Positions 1-9,515 of a stretch of 64,000 nucleotides of DNA are shown piece by piece. Location: assembly GCF_001187905.1 (NCBI RefSeq), contig NZ_LGIS01000012.1, positions 124,001 through 188,000 of the forward strand, read 5' to 3'. Numbering within the stretch: position 1 is the first letter of the stretch; every line of letters begins with the position of its first letter. Below the pieces are notes generated by a model. That model saw nothing but the letters and a program-made list of their open reading frames with translations. It was not told the origin of the DNA and did not search any database. Position numbers and translations under genes: made by a program. Source of the stretch: Pantoea sp. RIT-PI-b (GTDB lineage Bacteria > Pseudomonadota > Gammaproteobacteria > Enterobacterales > Enterobacteriaceae).

Positions 1-1
1 T

Positions 2-490
2 TTGAAGCGCGAAGCCATGACGCGCGACATCCCGGTGATGATGCTGACCGCGCGCGGTGAAGAAGAGGATCGCGTACGCGGTCTGGAAGTGGGCGCGGAT
101 GATTACATTACCAAGCCGTTTTCACCGAAAGAGCTGATGGCACGCATTAAAGCGGTGATGCGCCGTATTTCACCGATGGCGGTGGAAGAGGTGATTGAGA
201 TGCAGGGTTTGAGCCTCGATCCTTCGTCGCATCGCGTGATGTCCGAAACCACACCGCTGGAGATGGGGCCGACCGAATATAAATTGCTGCACTTCTTTAT
301 GACGCATCCGGAACGCGTTTACAGCCGCGAGCAGCTGCTGAACCACGTCTGGGGCACCAATGTGTATGTCGAAGATCGCACCGTTGACGTGCATATTCGC
401 CGTTTACGCAAAGCGCTGGAGCTGACCGGCCACGATCGCATGGTTCAAACCGTTCGCGGAACAGGGTATCGTTTCTCTGCCCGCTACTAA
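2..490 (+). CDS. phoB: PhoB, phosphate regulon response regulator (5' end outside window)
   Basis: DNA-binding response regulator that PhoR phosphorylates when phosphate is low and that activates the Pho regulon. Only the last 162 residues are present; the open frame runs in from the left edge, so about 67 N-terminal residues, including the phosphoacceptor aspartate, lie outside. What remains shows the end of the receiver domain with its conserved lysine (ITKPFSP) and a complete OmpR/PhoB winged-helix domain ending in the recognition segment [12 protein letters not shown] and the wing GTGYRF. The sequence is nearly identical to E. coli PhoB as I remember it. phoR follows after 20 bases, so the two are surely one operon. 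Truncated by the window edge, not a pseudogene. Confidence 0.97.
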   Translation: MKREAMTRDIPVMMLTARGEEEDRVRGLEVGADDYITKPFSPKELMARIKAVMRRISPMAVEEVIEMQGLSLDPSSHRVMSETTPLEMGPTEYKLLHFFMTHPERVYSREQLLNHVWGTNVYVEDRTVDVHIRRLRKALELTGHDRMVQTVRGTGYRFSARY

Positions 491-510
491 TCGTAAACGG
501 AGTTTTTACC

Positions 511-1821
511 GTGCTGGAACGACTCTCCTGGAAGAGACTGTTGACCGAGCTGGCGCTGGTCTGTTTACCTGCGCTGGTGCTCGGTCTGTTGTTCGGCTAT
601 CTGCCGTGGTTGCTGCTGATTGCGGTGACCGGTGTGATGTTTTGGCACTTCAAAAACCTGATGCGTCTGTCGCACTGGCTGTGGGTCGATCGTTCGATGA
701 CGCCGCCAACCGGACGCGGCAGCTGGGAACCGCTGTTTTACGGTTTGTATCAGATGCAGCTGCGCAATCGGCGCCGTCGCCGGGAGCTGGGCAATCTGAT
801 CAAACGTTTCCGCAGCGGCGCTGAATCGCTGCCGGATGCGGTGGTGCTGACCACCGAAGAGGGCACCATTTTCTGGTGTAATGGTTTGGCGCAGCAGCAT
901 CTCGGCTTGCGTTGGCCGGAGGATAACGGCCAGAACATCCTGAACCTACTGCGTTATCCTGAATTCTCCCGCTATATCCGCCAGCGTAAATTTGATACGC
1001 CGCTAACGCAGATCCTCAATAATCAGCATCATATGGAATTCCGCGTCATGCCTTACAGCGAAGGGCAGTGGCTGATGGTGGCGCGTGATGTCACCCAGAT
1101 GCACCAGCTAGAGGGCGCGCGACGTAATTTCTTCGCCAACGTCAGTCATGAACTGCGCACGCCGCTCACTGTGCTGCAGGGTTATCTGGAAATGATGGAT
1201 GATTCGGTGATGAACGAGCGCACGCGCAGTAAAGCGTTGCACACCATGCAGGAGCAGACGCGGCGCATGGACAGCCTGGTGAAGCAACTGCTGACCTTGT
1301 CACGTATCGAAGCGGCACCGGCCATCGACCTGAAAGAGACGGTGGATGTACCGGGCATGCTGCTGCTGCTGCAGCGTGAAGCGGAAACGCTGAGCCAGGG
1401 ACGCCACACCATCCATTTCCATACCGATCCGCATCTCAAAGTGTTCGGCAATGATGAACAGTTGCGCAGCGCCATTTCCAACCTGGTTTACAACGCGGTG
1501 AATCACACGCCGGAGGGCACGCGCATCGACATCAGCTGGCTGCGCACCCAACAAGGCGCGCAGTTTAAAGTGTGTGATGACGGACCCGGCATCAGCGAGC
1601 AGCACTTGCCGCGCCTGACCGAACGCTTCTATCGGGTAGATAAAGCGCGCTCACGCGCCACCGGCGGCAGCGGATTAGGGCTGGCGATTGTGAAACATGC
1701 GCTTGGCCATCACAACGCGCGGTTGGAGATCACCAGCGTGCCGCATCAGGAAACCTGTTTCAGTTTTCTTCTGCCGCCACGGTTGATTGTGGCTAACGTG
1801 ATTCAAGAGCGAGTTAACTAA
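511..1821 (+). CDS. phoR: PhoR, phosphate regulon sensor histidine kinase
   Basis: Inner-membrane sensor kinase that, with the Pst transporter and PhoU, signals phosphate limitation to PhoB. The 436-residue product has two hydrophobic segments at about residues 10-30 and 33-50, a linker and PAS domain (about 95-190), an H-box [13 protein letters not shown] with the phosphorylated histidine at residue 213, an N-box [13 protein letters not shown], and G-boxes DDGPGI and [13 protein letters not shown]. coli PhoR is 431 residues; the small surplus is at the variable C-terminus. The start is GTG at 511, preceded by an AACGGAG ribosome site, and gives the family N-terminus [10 protein letters not shown]. 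It sits 20 bases after phoB. Confidence 0.97.
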   Translation: MLERLSWKRLLTELALVCLPALVLGLLFGYLPWLLLIAVTGVMFWHFKNLMRLSHWLWVDRSMTPPTGRGSWEPLFYGLYQMQLRNRRRRRELGNLIKRFRSGAESLPDAVVLTTEEGTIFWCNGLAQQHLGLRWPEDNGQNILNLLRYPEFSRYIRQRKFDTPLTQILNNQHHMEFRVMPYSEGQWLMVARDVTQMHQLEGARRNFFANVSHELRTPLTVLQGYLEMMDDSVMNERTRSKALHTMQEQTRRMDSLVKQLLTLSRIEAAPAIDLKETVDVPGMLLLLQREAETLSQGRHTIHFHTDPHLKVFGNDEQLRSAISNLVYNAVNHTPEGTRIDISWLRTQQGAQFKVCDDGPGISEQHLPRLTERFYRVDKARSRATGGSGLGLAIVKHALGHHNARLEITSVPHQETCFSFLLPPRLIVANVIQERVN

Positions 1822-1833
1822 GGTTTGCACGAC

Positions 1834-1873
1834 GTAGCGGCGCAATTTATTGCGCGATAAATCGTGCCGCGAC
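1834..1873. repeat. 40-bp imperfect palindrome between phoR and the pstS-like gene
   Basis: The two 20-base halves, beginning GTAGCGG and ending CCGCGAC, match each other in inverted orientation at about 16 of 20 positions, with ATTTAT in the left half mirrored by ATAAAT in the right. A smaller perfect hairpin, GCGCAA-TTTA-TTGCGC, is nested in the left part. No T-run follows, so it does not look like a standard terminator. It shares the ATTTAT loop motif with hairpins near 24.3, 30.1 and 7.3 kb and probably belongs to the same dispersed family. Confidence 0.6.
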
Positions 1874-1907
1874 AGAATAGACGTCTTAATGAATTGCGGA
1901 ATCACTG

Positions 1908-2834
1908 ATGAAATCGCTGTTGCTCTCCTGCTTGCTGCTTTGCTCTGCTCTAGCGCACGGCCAACAAACTATGCTGACCGGCAATTTGAGCAGCGTCGGC
2001 TCGGATACGCTGGGTTATTTGATGACCTTGTGGGGCGAGGATTTCAGCCGCCAGTCACCGGGCGTTAATGTTCAGGTACAGGCGGCGGGATCCTCAACCG
2101 CACCCACCGCACTGGCGGCCGGTGCCGCGCAGCTGGGCGCGATGAGCCGCCCGATGCAGATCGACGAACGTCAACTCTTTATCGCCCGCTACGGCTATCC
2201 GCCGCTGGCGGTGCCGGTGGCGATGGATGCGCTGGTGGTGGTGGTCAATCAGGACAATCCACTGCCGCGCATCGCGCCGCAACAACTCGATGCTCTGTTT
2301 TCCATTACCCGGCTGTGTGGCGCGCAGCAGGTGCCGCAGCATTGGGGCGATCTTGGCCTGAAGGCTAGCCAGTGGGCGACGCGCAGCATTCAGCGCTATG
2401 GCCGCAACTCGGCGTCGGGAACATGGGGCTTCTTTAAGCAGCAGGCGCTGTGTAAAGGCGATTTCCGTGCCGACGTCGCCGAATTTCCAGGTTCTGCTGC
2501 GGTGGTACAAGCGGTTGCCGCCACGCCTAACAGCATCGGTTACGCCAGTTTTGGCTTTCATCTCAGCGGGGTGAAGATGCTGCCGGTGGTGATAGCAGAC
2601 GGCGACAGCGTGATGCCGGATGCCGAATCGATCCGCAGTGGCCGCTATCCCTGGTCGCGTCCGCTCTATATCTACGTCAATAAAGCGCCCGGCAAACCGT
2701 TGCCGCCGCTGGTCAGTGCTTTCCTGCATCAGGTGCTGTCGCCTCAGGGACAGCGACGGGTGAGCGAAGCCGGTTATCTCCCGTTATCGGATAACCAGAT
2801 GGCACAAGCGCGTGCCGCTATTGAGGGAAATTGA
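1908..2834 (+). CDS. PstS-like phosphate/oxyanion-binding periplasmic protein
   Basis: Periplasmic solute-binding protein of the PstS family, 308 residues against about 346 for E. coli PstS. A signal peptide covers residues 1-18 (hydrophobic run LLLSCLLLCSALA, then HGQQ). Phosphate-loop-like motifs are visible: SVGSDTLG near residue 31, QAAGSSTAP near 60 and GRNSASGTWGFF near 165. It follows phoR by 86 bases on the same strand, but no pstC, pstA, pstB or phoU genes are nearby, so it is an orphan binding protein. Whether it feeds a transporter, acts as a sensor or binds another oxyanion cannot be told from sequence. I saw no clear PHO box in front, so it may be cotranscribed with phoBR. Family call strong, role uncertain. 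Confidence 0.85.
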   Translation: MKSLLLSCLLLCSALAHGQQTMLTGNLSSVGSDTLGYLMTLWGEDFSRQSPGVNVQVQAAGSSTAPTALAAGAAQLGAMSRPMQIDERQLFIARYGYPPLAVPVAMDALVVVVNQDNPLPRIAPQQLDALFSITRLCGAQQVPQHWGDLGLKASQWATRSIQRYGRNSASGTWGFFKQQALCKGDFRADVAEFPGSAAVVQAVAATPNSIGYASFGFHLSGVKMLPVVIADGDSVMPDAESIRSGRYPWSRPLYIYVNKAPGKPLPPLVSAFLHQVLSPQGQRRVSEAGYLPLSDNQMAQARAAIEGN

Positions 2835-2919
2835 AGAACGTGCATCTGATCATGAACTTCCTTCATGTGATCTGAATTTTCTTCTATTGCCGAAGAGGTA
2901 ACAGCGTGGCATTCTTCTC

Positions 2920-2943
2920 GGACATATAGCCATCCAGATGGCT
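2920..2943. promoter_or_regulatory. Candidate MetJ operator (three adjacent 8-mers)
   Basis: Three consecutive 8-base units, GGACATAT, AGCCATCC and AGATGGCT, resemble the methionine-repressor met box AGACGTCT at roughly 5, 5 and 6 of 8 positions; the last two together form an inverted repeat, AGCCATCCAGATGGCT. MetJ binds tandem met boxes. The site lies 58 bases before a methionine-synthase-like gene, which fits repression by MetJ with S-adenosylmethionine. No firm -35/-10 pair was identified, so the promoter itself is not annotated. Confidence 0.55.
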
Positions 2944-3001
2944 AAAAATAACCAGCCGAAATTATACCCTGACGCAACTATGCGCTCAGCCAGGAGAGAA
3001 G

Positions 3002-4105
3002 ATGTCACGTCATTCCCCATTCCGTGCCGATACCGTTGGCAGTTTCCTGCGTCCCGCCGCCATTAAACAGGCGCGCGAGCAGTTCGCGAAAGGCGATATC
3101 AATGCTGACCAGCTGCGTCAGGTTGAAGATCGCGAAATCCGTCACGTTGTCGAGCAGCAGCGCGCCAACGGTCTGCAGATCGTTACCGATGGTGAGTTCC
3201 GTCGTGCCTGGTGGCACTTCGATTTCTTCGGCGATCTGCATGGCGTAGAGCTGTTCGAAGCCGATCAGGGCATTCAGTTCAACGGCGTACAGACCAAAGC
3301 GCACGGCGTGAAAGTCACGGGTAAAGTGGCCTTCAACCCGAATCACCCGATGCTCGATCACTTCCGCTTCCTGCAAAGCATTGCCGGTGATGCGGTGGCG
3401 AAGATGACGATTCCAAGCCCAAGCGTGCTGCACTTCCGCGGTGGCCGTAAGGTGATTGATGCGACGGTTTATCCCGATCTGAAAGCGTATTTTGCCGATC
3501 TGGCGCAAACCTATAAAGACGCCATCAAGGCGTTTTATGATGCGGGCTGCCGCTATCTGCAACTGGATGACACGGTGTGGGCCTACCTGTGCTCAAGCGA
3601 TCAGCAGCAGCAGATCCGCGAGCGTGGCGAAGATCCGCAGGAACTGGCGCGCATCTATGCTGAGGTGCTGAATACGGCGCTGGAGGGGAAACCTGCCGAT
3701 CTGACCGTGGGTCTGCATGTGTGTCGCGGTAACTTCCGTTCTACCTGGATTTCCGAAGGTGGCTATGAGCCGGTTGCGGAAGTGCTGTTTGGCGGCGTGA
3801 ATATCGACGCCTTCTACCTTGAGTACGACAACGAGCGCTCAGGTGGCTTCGAGCCGCTGCGCTTCCTTAAGCCGGGTCATCAGCAGGTGGTGCTGGGTCT
3901 GATCACTACTAAAACCGGTGAGCTGGAAGATGCGGAGCAGGTTAAAGCTCGTCTGCAGGAAGCTGCGCAGTACGTGAGTCTCGATCAAATTTGCCTGAGC
4001 CCGCAGTGTGGCTTTGCCTCCACCGAAGAGGGCAACAGCCTGAGCGAAGAGCAGCAGTGGCAGAAGATTCGTCTGGTAGTCGAGATAGCAAGAACCGTCT
4101 GGTAA
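3002..4105 (+). CDS. Cobalamin-independent methionine synthase II family protein (MetE C-terminal-like)
   Basis: A 367-residue single-barrel protein resembling the catalytic C-terminal half of MetE and the Bacillus YxjG/YxjH group, expected to move a methyl group to homocysteine. Zinc-ligand motifs are visible: LHVCRGN near residue 240 (His and Cys), YLEYDNERSG near 275 (Glu) and LSPQCGFAS near 335 (Cys). The N-terminal motif RADTVGSFLRP and TDGEFRR near residue 62 are typical of the family. It lacks the N-terminal barrel of true MetE (about 750 residues), so its methyl donor is unclear. The start at 3002 has an AGGAGAGA ribosome site. A MetJ-like operator in front supports a role in methionine metabolism. 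A terminator follows. Confidence 0.85.
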   Translation: MSRHSPFRADTVGSFLRPAAIKQAREQFAKGDINADQLRQVEDREIRHVVEQQRANGLQIVTDGEFRRAWWHFDFFGDLHGVELFEADQGIQFNGVQTKAHGVKVTGKVAFNPNHPMLDHFRFLQSIAGDAVAKMTIPSPSVLHFRGGRKVIDATVYPDLKAYFADLAQTYKDAIKAFYDAGCRYLQLDDTVWAYLCSSDQQQQIRERGEDPQELARIYAEVLNTALEGKPADLTVGLHVCRGNFRSTWISEGGYEPVAEVLFGGVNIDAFYLEYDNERSGGFEPLRFLKPGHQQVVLGLITTKTGELEDAEQVKARLQEAAQYVSLDQICLSPQCGFASTEEGNSLSEEQQWQKIRLVVEIARTVW

Positions 4106-4125
4106 TGCTGTAAACCTGAACAAAC

Positions 4126-4147
4126 AGGCGCGTAAATCGCGCCTTTT
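4126..4147 (+). terminator. Rho-independent terminator after the methionine-synthase-like gene
   Basis: Perfect stem AGGCGCG / CGCGCCT with a five-base loop TAAAT, followed by a short T-run. It starts 20 bases after the stop codon. Confidence 0.8.
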
Positions 4148-4507
4148 GTGCATCTTCAGGCCAGATCATGCAAAGAGATCTCTCGTGCTGAGGAAACTTT
4201 TAGCAAATCATCTGGGGTGTTTTCCCGCTATTCCGCCGTGATTCACTGCTTTATCCCGCTATCCTGTTATATCCTTCTGGTTTTCCGATCCCGTATTGCC
4301 TTTCTTCGCTATAAACGTTCTAATTTGCGCCGTTGTCGATTTATCCCTCTGCGAACAGAAGAAAAGTAGTTTAAATCACCTGCGCTTTAGCGATTTGGCC
4401 CGCATAACCCGCTGGTCTTGCCTGATAAGCCCTTGTTTTAGCGCATCCAGAGGACAACACGAACCCAACTTCCACCGCAACATCAGCTACAGGCAGTACA
4501 GAAGTTT
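4148..4507. other. 360-bp non-coding leader before brnQ
   Basis: This gap holds no convincing gene; short frames here have no matching family features and atypical composition. The plus strand is unusually rich in pyrimidines between about 4210 and 4345, with CCCGCTAT occurring twice (near 4226 and 4255). A promoter for brnQ must be in it, but I could not pick one confidently; I saw no riboswitch or leader peptide. Confidence 0.5.
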
Positions 4508-5827
4508 ATGACACATCGTTTAACCTCGAAGGATATCCTGGCGCTGGGCTTTATGACGTTTGCCCTGTTCGTTGGCGCAGGAAACATTATCTTCCCACCG
4601 ATGGTGGGCATTCAGTCTGGCGAACACGTTTGGGTAGCTGCATTCGGCTTCCTGATTACGGCTGTTGGTCTGCCAGTGATTACCGTTATCGCGCTGGCAC
4701 GCGTCGGCGGCGGTATTGATGCGTTGAGCTCACCGATTGGCAAAGCCGCCGGTTTGCTACTGGCAACCGTCTGTTACCTGGCTGTTGGCCCGCTGTTTGC
4801 CACGCCGCGTACCGCAACCGTCTCCTTCGCCGTGGGCATTGCCCCGCTGACCGGTGATGGCGCGCTGCCGCTGTTTATCTACAGCCTGATTTACTTCGCG
4901 CTGGTGATCGGCATCTCCCTTTATCCGGGCAAACTGCTGGATACCGTAGGCCATTTCCTCGCACCGCTGAAAATTTTTGCGCTGATTGTGCTCGGCGTGG
5001 CCGTGCTGATCTGGCCGGCTGGCGGCGTGTCGCCGGCAACCGATGAGTATCAGCGTGCGGCCTTCTCTAGCGGTTTCGTCAATGGTTACTTAACCATGGA
5101 TACGCTGGGTGCCCTGGTGTTCGGTATCGTCATCGTTAACGCAGCGCGTTCACGCGGTGTGGAAGATGCGAAATTGCTGACGCGCTACACCATGCTGGCC
5201 GGTATCATCGCCGGGGTGGGCTTGACGCTGATCTACCTGACGTTGTTCAAACTGGGCAATGACAGCGGTGCATTGGTGGCACAGAGCGCCAACGGTGCCG
5301 AGATTCTGCATGCTTATGTGCAGCAGACCTTCGGCGGCATGGGCAGCTTCTTCCTTGCGGCGCTGATTTTTGTGGCCTGCATGGTGACAGCGGTTGGCCT
5401 GACCTGCGCCTGTGCGGAATTCTTTGCGCAATACCTGCCGCTGTCGTATAAAGCGCTGGTGTTTATTCTGGGTCTGTTCTCAATGGTGGTGTCGAATCTC
5501 GGCCTGAGCCATCTGATTCAGATCTCGATTCCAGTGCTGACGGCGATTTATCCGCCGTGCATCGTGCTGGTGGTGCTGAGCTTTACCCTGAAGTTCTGGA
5601 ACAAAAGCTCGCGTATCATCGCGCCAACCATGCTGGTTAGCCTGCTGTTTGGTATCGTAGACGCCATCAAAACCACCAGCTTTAAAGATGTGCTGCCGCT
5701 GTTCAGTCAGCATCTGCCGCTGGCCGATCAGGGACTCTCCTGGTTGCCGCCATCGCTGGCGATGCTGGTGATTGCCGCGGTGGTGGATCGGGCAAAAGGA
5801 CGTGAACAGGTCGCTGTGCATCAGTAA
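4508..5827 (+). CDS. brnQ: BrnQ, branched-chain amino acid carrier (LIV-II)
   Basis: Inner-membrane, sodium-coupled symporter that imports leucine, isoleucine and valine. The 439-residue product has about 12 hydrophobic segments across its length and the family N-terminal signature [15 protein letters not shown] at residues 18-32, with [11 protein letters not shown] at about 97-107, as in E. coli BrnQ (also 439 residues). The ATG at 4508 gives the family N-terminus [10 protein letters not shown]. It keeps the E. coli order phoR-brnQ-proY, though two extra genes now separate it from phoR. A terminator lies between it and proY, so proY may have its own transcript. Confidence 0.96.
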   Translation: MTHRLTSKDILALGFMTFALFVGAGNIIFPPMVGIQSGEHVWVAAFGFLITAVGLPVITVIALARVGGGIDALSSPIGKAAGLLLATVCYLAVGPLFATPRTATVSFAVGIAPLTGDGALPLFIYSLIYFALVIGISLYPGKLLDTVGHFLAPLKIFALIVLGVAVLIWPAGGVSPATDEYQRAAFSSGFVNGYLTMDTLGALVFGIVIVNAARSRGVEDAKLLTRYTMLAGIIAGVGLTLIYLTLFKLGNDSGALVAQSANGAEILHAYVQQTFGGMGSFFLAALIFVACMVTAVGLTCACAEFFAQYLPLSYKALVFILGLFSMVVSNLGLSHLIQISIPVLTAIYPPCIVLVVLSFTLKFWNKSSRIIAPTMLVSLLFGIVDAIKTTSFKDVLPLFSQHLPLADQGLSWLPPSLAMLVIAAVVDRAKGREQVAVHQ

Positions 5828-5848
5828 GCGATACTGCTGTTAATTCCG

Positions 5849-5873
5849 ACCACGGGCTTGCCCGTGGTTTTTC
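5849..5873 (+). terminator. Rho-independent terminator after brnQ
   Basis: Stem ACCACGGG / CCCGTGGT with loop CTTG, followed by five Ts. It lies 21 bases beyond the brnQ stop and 22 bases before proY. Confidence 0.88.
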
Positions 5874-5894
5874 ATTTTCAAGGTACTGAGTGTT

Positions 5895-7250
5895 ATGCAA
5901 GAAACCAATAAGCTCAAACGCGGACTGAGCACGCGCCACATCCGTTTTATGGCGCTGGGATCGGCGATTGGAACCGGGCTGTTTTATGGCTCAGCCGATG
6001 CCATTAGAATGGCAGGCCCCAGCGTGCTGCTGGCGTACATCATCGGCGGTGCGGTGGCATACATCATCATGCGTGCGCTGGGTGAGATGTCGGTTAACAA
6101 TCCACAGGCCAGCTCATTCTCGCGCTATGCGCAGGATTATCTCGGCCCGCTGGCAGGTTACATCACCGGCTGGACCTACTGTTTCGAAATCCTGATTGTG
6201 GCCATTGCCGACGTGACGGCGTTTGGTATCTATATGGGCGTGTGGTTCCCTGAGGTGCCGCACTGGATTTGGGTGCTGAGCGTGGTGCTGATAATCGGTG
6301 CCATCAACCTGATGAGCGTGAAGGTGTTTGGCGAAGTGGAGTTTTGGTTCTCCTTCTTCAAAGTCGCCACCATCATCATCATGATCATCGCCGGCTTCGG
6401 CATGATTTTCTGGGGCATCGGCAACGGTGGACAACCGACGGGCATTCACAATTTGTGGACCAACGGTGGCTTCTTCGCGCACGGCATTGTCGGCATGCTG
6501 CTTTCGCTGCAGATGGTGATGTTTGCCTACGGCGGCATTGAGATTATCGGTATTACTGCCGGTGAAGCCGAAGATCCGAAGACCTCCATTCCGCGTGCTA
6601 TCAACTCAGTGCCGATGCGTATTCTGGTGTTCTACGTCGGTACGCTGTTCGTGATTATGTCGATCTATCCGTGGAACCAGGTGGGGACGTCCGGCAGCCC
6701 GTTCGTACTCACTTTCCAGCATTTAGGCATTGCTGCAGCGGCATCGATCCTTAACTTCGTGGTGCTGACGGCTTCGTTGTCGGCGATTAACAGCGATGTG
6801 TTTGGTGTGGGCCGTATGTTGCACGGTATGGCGCAGCAGGGCCATGCGCCGAAAGTGTTCCAGAAGGTATCCAATCGCGGCATTCCGTGGGTGACGGTTT
6901 TAGTGATGATGCTGGCGATGCTGATCGCGGTATATCTTAACTACCTGATGCCGGAAAAAGTGTTCCTGGTCATCGCCTCATTGGCCACCTTTGCCACCGT
7001 CTGGGTGTGGATCATGATTCTGCTGTCGCAGATTGCGTTCCGCCGCAAGATTGGTAAACAGGAAGCCGGTAAGTTGCAGTTTGCTATGCCGGGCGGCAGC
7101 GCGACCGCGTGGTTCGGCGTGCTGTTCCTGGCGTTCATCATCGGATTGATTGGTTACTTCCCGGATACCCGCGTGTCGCTGTACGTGGGCTTTGCGTGGA
7201 TTGCGCTGCTGTTGCTGGCGTGGCCGCTGGTGAAAAAGCGTAACAGCTGA
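5895..7250 (+). CDS. proY: ProY, proline-specific amino acid permease
   Basis: Inner-membrane permease of the amino acid-polyamine-organocation superfamily, AAT subgroup (with AroP, PheP, CycA), assigned to proline uptake by its close similarity to E. coli ProY. The 451-residue protein has about 12 membrane segments and the family N-terminal motif [20 protein letters not shown] at residues 11-30, plus the signature [14 protein letters not shown] near 225. The C-terminus VKKRNS is cytoplasmic and basic. It follows brnQ as in E. coli, but the next gene is not malZ. Substrate is inferred from orthology only. Confidence 0.93.
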   Translation: MQETNKLKRGLSTRHIRFMALGSAIGTGLFYGSADAIRMAGPSVLLAYIIGGAVAYIIMRALGEMSVNNPQASSFSRYAQDYLGPLAGYITGWTYCFEILIVAIADVTAFGIYMGVWFPEVPHWIWVLSVVLIIGAINLMSVKVFGEVEFWFSFFKVATIIIMIIAGFGMIFWGIGNGGQPTGIHNLWTNGGFFAHGIVGMLLSLQMVMFAYGGIEIIGITAGEAEDPKTSIPRAINSVPMRILVFYVGTLFVIMSIYPWNQVGTSGSPFVLTFQHLGIAAAASILNFVVLTASLSAINSDVFGVGRMLHGMAQQGHAPKVFQKVSNRGIPWVTVLVMMLAMLIAVYLNYLMPEKVFLVIASLATFATVWVWIMILLSQIAFRRKIGKQEAGKLQFAMPGGSATAWFGVLFLAFIIGLIGYFPDTRVSLYVGFAWIALLLLAWPLVKKRNS

Positions 7251-7259
7251 TGCAGCTAA

Positions 7260-7287
7260 TGCAGGTGCGCGCTTATGCGCACCTGCA
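7260..7287 (+). terminator. Strong hairpin after proY
   Basis: A perfect 11-bp stem, TGCAGGTGCGC / GCGCACCTGCA, with loop GCTTAT, begins 10 bases after the proY stop. There is no T-run on either side, so termination would have to be imperfect or the element serves another purpose. It lies between two convergent genes and its GGTGCGC stem is shared with the hairpin at 30109-30130. Confidence 0.6.
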
Positions 7288-7324
7288 ACCCGGCGAAGCT
7301 GGCTGGCATCACGTCATGCATGTG

Positions 7325-9277
7325 TTACCAACTCTTCCCTAGCGCAATCTCGCCACCAAATGGGCTTAGGTGATTATTGTCGTAATAGAGCGGCAGGCCT
7401 TCGCTGGTGATCATACAACCTTGTTGATTGCACAGATTGTCGCGTAGCGACAGTACGCGCACGCCTTGCTGCTGATAGCTTTTCAACAACGTCTCAACCG
7501 CTTCTTCCGGGAACTGGAACAGTTTGGTGCGTTCGCTCAATAGCGGCGGCGCTTCCCATTTCCCGAGCCAGGCGCTCAGCTCACGACGAATCGGCATATT
7601 ACGGTTATTGCTGAAGCGTAATGGATCGACATCTACCGATGGCGCATCTTCAATCACCGTAACCTTTTTTCCTGCCTGACGCAGCTGTGCCAGCACCTGA
7701 TCCATACCAAATTTGAGCGCTTCCAGATTACTTTTCTCTGGATGATCGAGCGCGGTAAAGCCAGCACCGGGTAACAGACTCATGCCAGAAGCCCAATAGG
7801 CGCTGATCACCACCTCATCAATCTTGTCGCTCAGCACCATCTTCAGCACCTGCTGATTAAAGTTGATGCACTGCTGCGTATGTTTGGGCATTTGGCTCAC
7901 CACGCGCGTGGCGCCAATCAGGAATGGGCATGAGGCTTTGGTAAGTTGAAACAGCGGCTTGTGTTGTCGCAGCGCGTATCCTGCCACTGAGGTACGCAAC
8001 GCGGCGGCGTGGCTATCGCCAATCAACGCGATACCGGGACGATCGGTTACGGGATGGCACTCTGCATTCAGCGACGGGAAATTGGCACCGTAATCCAGCA
8101 GACACGGATTGCGTTGTGCCGAAATCTTCCATGATTCGCCATTCACCACCATCTCACTCACTCGTGATTTCATGCCGCCGGTTTGCCATAGCAGCACCAT
8201 CGCGCCGGCAGCAACGATTGAGGAGGCGCAATAACCCGGAATCACCCAGCGCGTGCGGTTGCCAGCCTGACGGAATGGCTGCTCGACGAACCGCCATGAC
8301 AGCCAGGCAATCGCCAATGCCACGCCGCTGATGGTCAATCCCTGCCACGCGGTGAGCGGATGATCGCTACAGATACGTGCCAGGCTGAGCAGTGGCCAAT
8401 GCCACAGATACCATGAGTAGGAGATCTTGCCGATAAAGCGCATCGGCGCGTTTTCCAGCAGCCGCTGGTTCAGTTCACCGCGTGCGCCAATCATTAAACA
8501 CGCCGCGATGACTGGAATAAGCGCCAGCCAGCCGGGAAAGCTATCTTCTTTGCTCAGCAGTAGGCTGGCGGCAACGATCAGCAGCCAGCCGATCACATTG
8601 AGCCAATTGGCGCAGCGTCCTTCGAGGGGCTGCGGTTTCCATAACGCCAGCAGCACGCCAGCGCCCAATTCCCAGGCACGTGTCGGCAGCAGATAGAAGG
8701 CATGCGTGCTGGCAAAAGGCGTCAGCCAGATGCAGGCCGCCAGCGAAATAAGGCTCAGTACCAGCACCACACCCGCCATGGAGCGTTTCAGGCGAGCTGC
8801 CAGCAGCAGAATAAACGGCAGCACGATATAGAATTGTTCTTCGATGCCGAGCGACCAGGTCATCAACAGCGGGTTGAGATCGGCATCACTGCTAAAATAG
8901 TCACCGCTTTTCAGCAATAACATATTGGGAACTGAGATAAATACCGCCACGCTGTATTTCGCCAGCTGGCTGAACTCCAGCGGTGAAAGCAGAATAAAGC
9001 CAAGCAGCAGTAATATCGCCATCATAAAAAACAGCGCTGGTGCAATGCGGCGAATCCGGCGTAAATAGAATTGATAAAACGAGAATCGTCCTTCAGATAT
9101 TTCCTTGCTAATGATACCGCCAATTAAAAAACCAGAAATAACAAAAAACAGATCGACGCCAATAAAGCCGCCATGCAGCGTGGTGATGCCAGAGTGGAAC
9201 AGAACAACCAATATAATAGCGACGGCGCGCAGGCCGTCAATATCCGCACGATAGCGGTGAGAGGTAGTCGCAGTCAT
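7325..9277 (-). CDS. OafA/YrhL-type membrane acyltransferase with C-terminal SGNH domain
   Basis: Probable O-acyltransferase that acetylates a cell-surface polysaccharide such as O-antigen, capsule or exopolysaccharide. The 650-residue protein has an acyltransferase-3 domain with about ten membrane segments (residues 10-360), opening with YRADIDGLRAVAIILVVLFH, which carries the conserved RxxDGLRAxA and histidine, and the motif WSLGIEEQFY near 145. A periplasmic SGNH-hydrolase-like domain follows (about 400-650) with block I IALIGDSHA and a terminal DNNHLSPFGG holding the catalytic Asp-His pair. Both domains look complete. No glycosyltransferase or O-antigen cluster is adjacent, so the acceptor is unknown. 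The gene replaces part of the malZ region of E. coli. Confidence 0.88.
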   Translation of the reverse strand: MTATTSHRYRADIDGLRAVAIILVVLFHSGITTLHGGFIGVDLFFVISGFLIGGIISKEISEGRFSFYQFYLRRIRRIAPALFFMMAILLLLGFILLSPLEFSQLAKYSVAVFISVPNMLLLKSGDYFSSDADLNPLLMTWSLGIEEQFYIVLPFILLLAARLKRSMAGVVLVLSLISLAACIWLTPFASTHAFYLLPTRAWELGAGVLLALWKPQPLEGRCANWLNVIGWLLIVAASLLLSKEDSFPGWLALIPVIAACLMIGARGELNQRLLENAPMRFIGKISYSWYLWHWPLLSLARICSDHPLTAWQGLTISGVALAIAWLSWRFVEQPFRQAGNRTRWVIPGYCASSIVAAGAMVLLWQTGGMKSRVSEMVVNGESWKISAQRNPCLLDYGANFPSLNAECHPVTDRPGIALIGDSHAAALRTSVAGYALRQHKPLFQLTKASCPFLIGATRVVSQMPKHTQQCINFNQQVLKMVLSDKIDEVVISAYWASGMSLLPGAGFTALDHPEKSNLEALKFGMDQVLAQLRQAGKKVTVIEDAPSVDVDPLRFSNNRNMPIRRELSAWLGKWEAPPLLSERTKLFQFPEEAVETLLKSYQQQGVRVLSLRDNLCNQQGCMITSEGLPLYYDNNHLSPFGGEIALGKSW

Positions 9278-9515
9278 AATACGAATCCACGTTAGTATTA
9301 ATATTTAGGTTTAGAAGAATGAAGTTCGTTTAAAAATAAATCGGCGCGTCCTGTCGCCGAAAAAAACCGCAAAAAGGAGAAAATGAGTATTACTAAGGGA
9401 TGTTTGACGAATGCAGCATATCCCATTTCTAACCGATTCGGGATGTTGATTGAAAAAAGGAGACAAGTCTCAGCTTGCAATAGGTTATTACTCAAGAACG
9501 ACGTAAGTAATTTTA

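Noticed and set aside
4148..4511. Two short plus-strand frames in the brnQ leader (72-73 codons)
   Set aside because: Composition rich in Ser, Arg and Cys, overlapping frames, no ribosome site; treated as non-coding leader.
9298..9495. 65-codon minus-strand frame upstream of the acyltransferase gene
   Set aside because: AT-rich gap, no recognisable ribosome site or family feature, no signal or repeat; better explained as non-coding.
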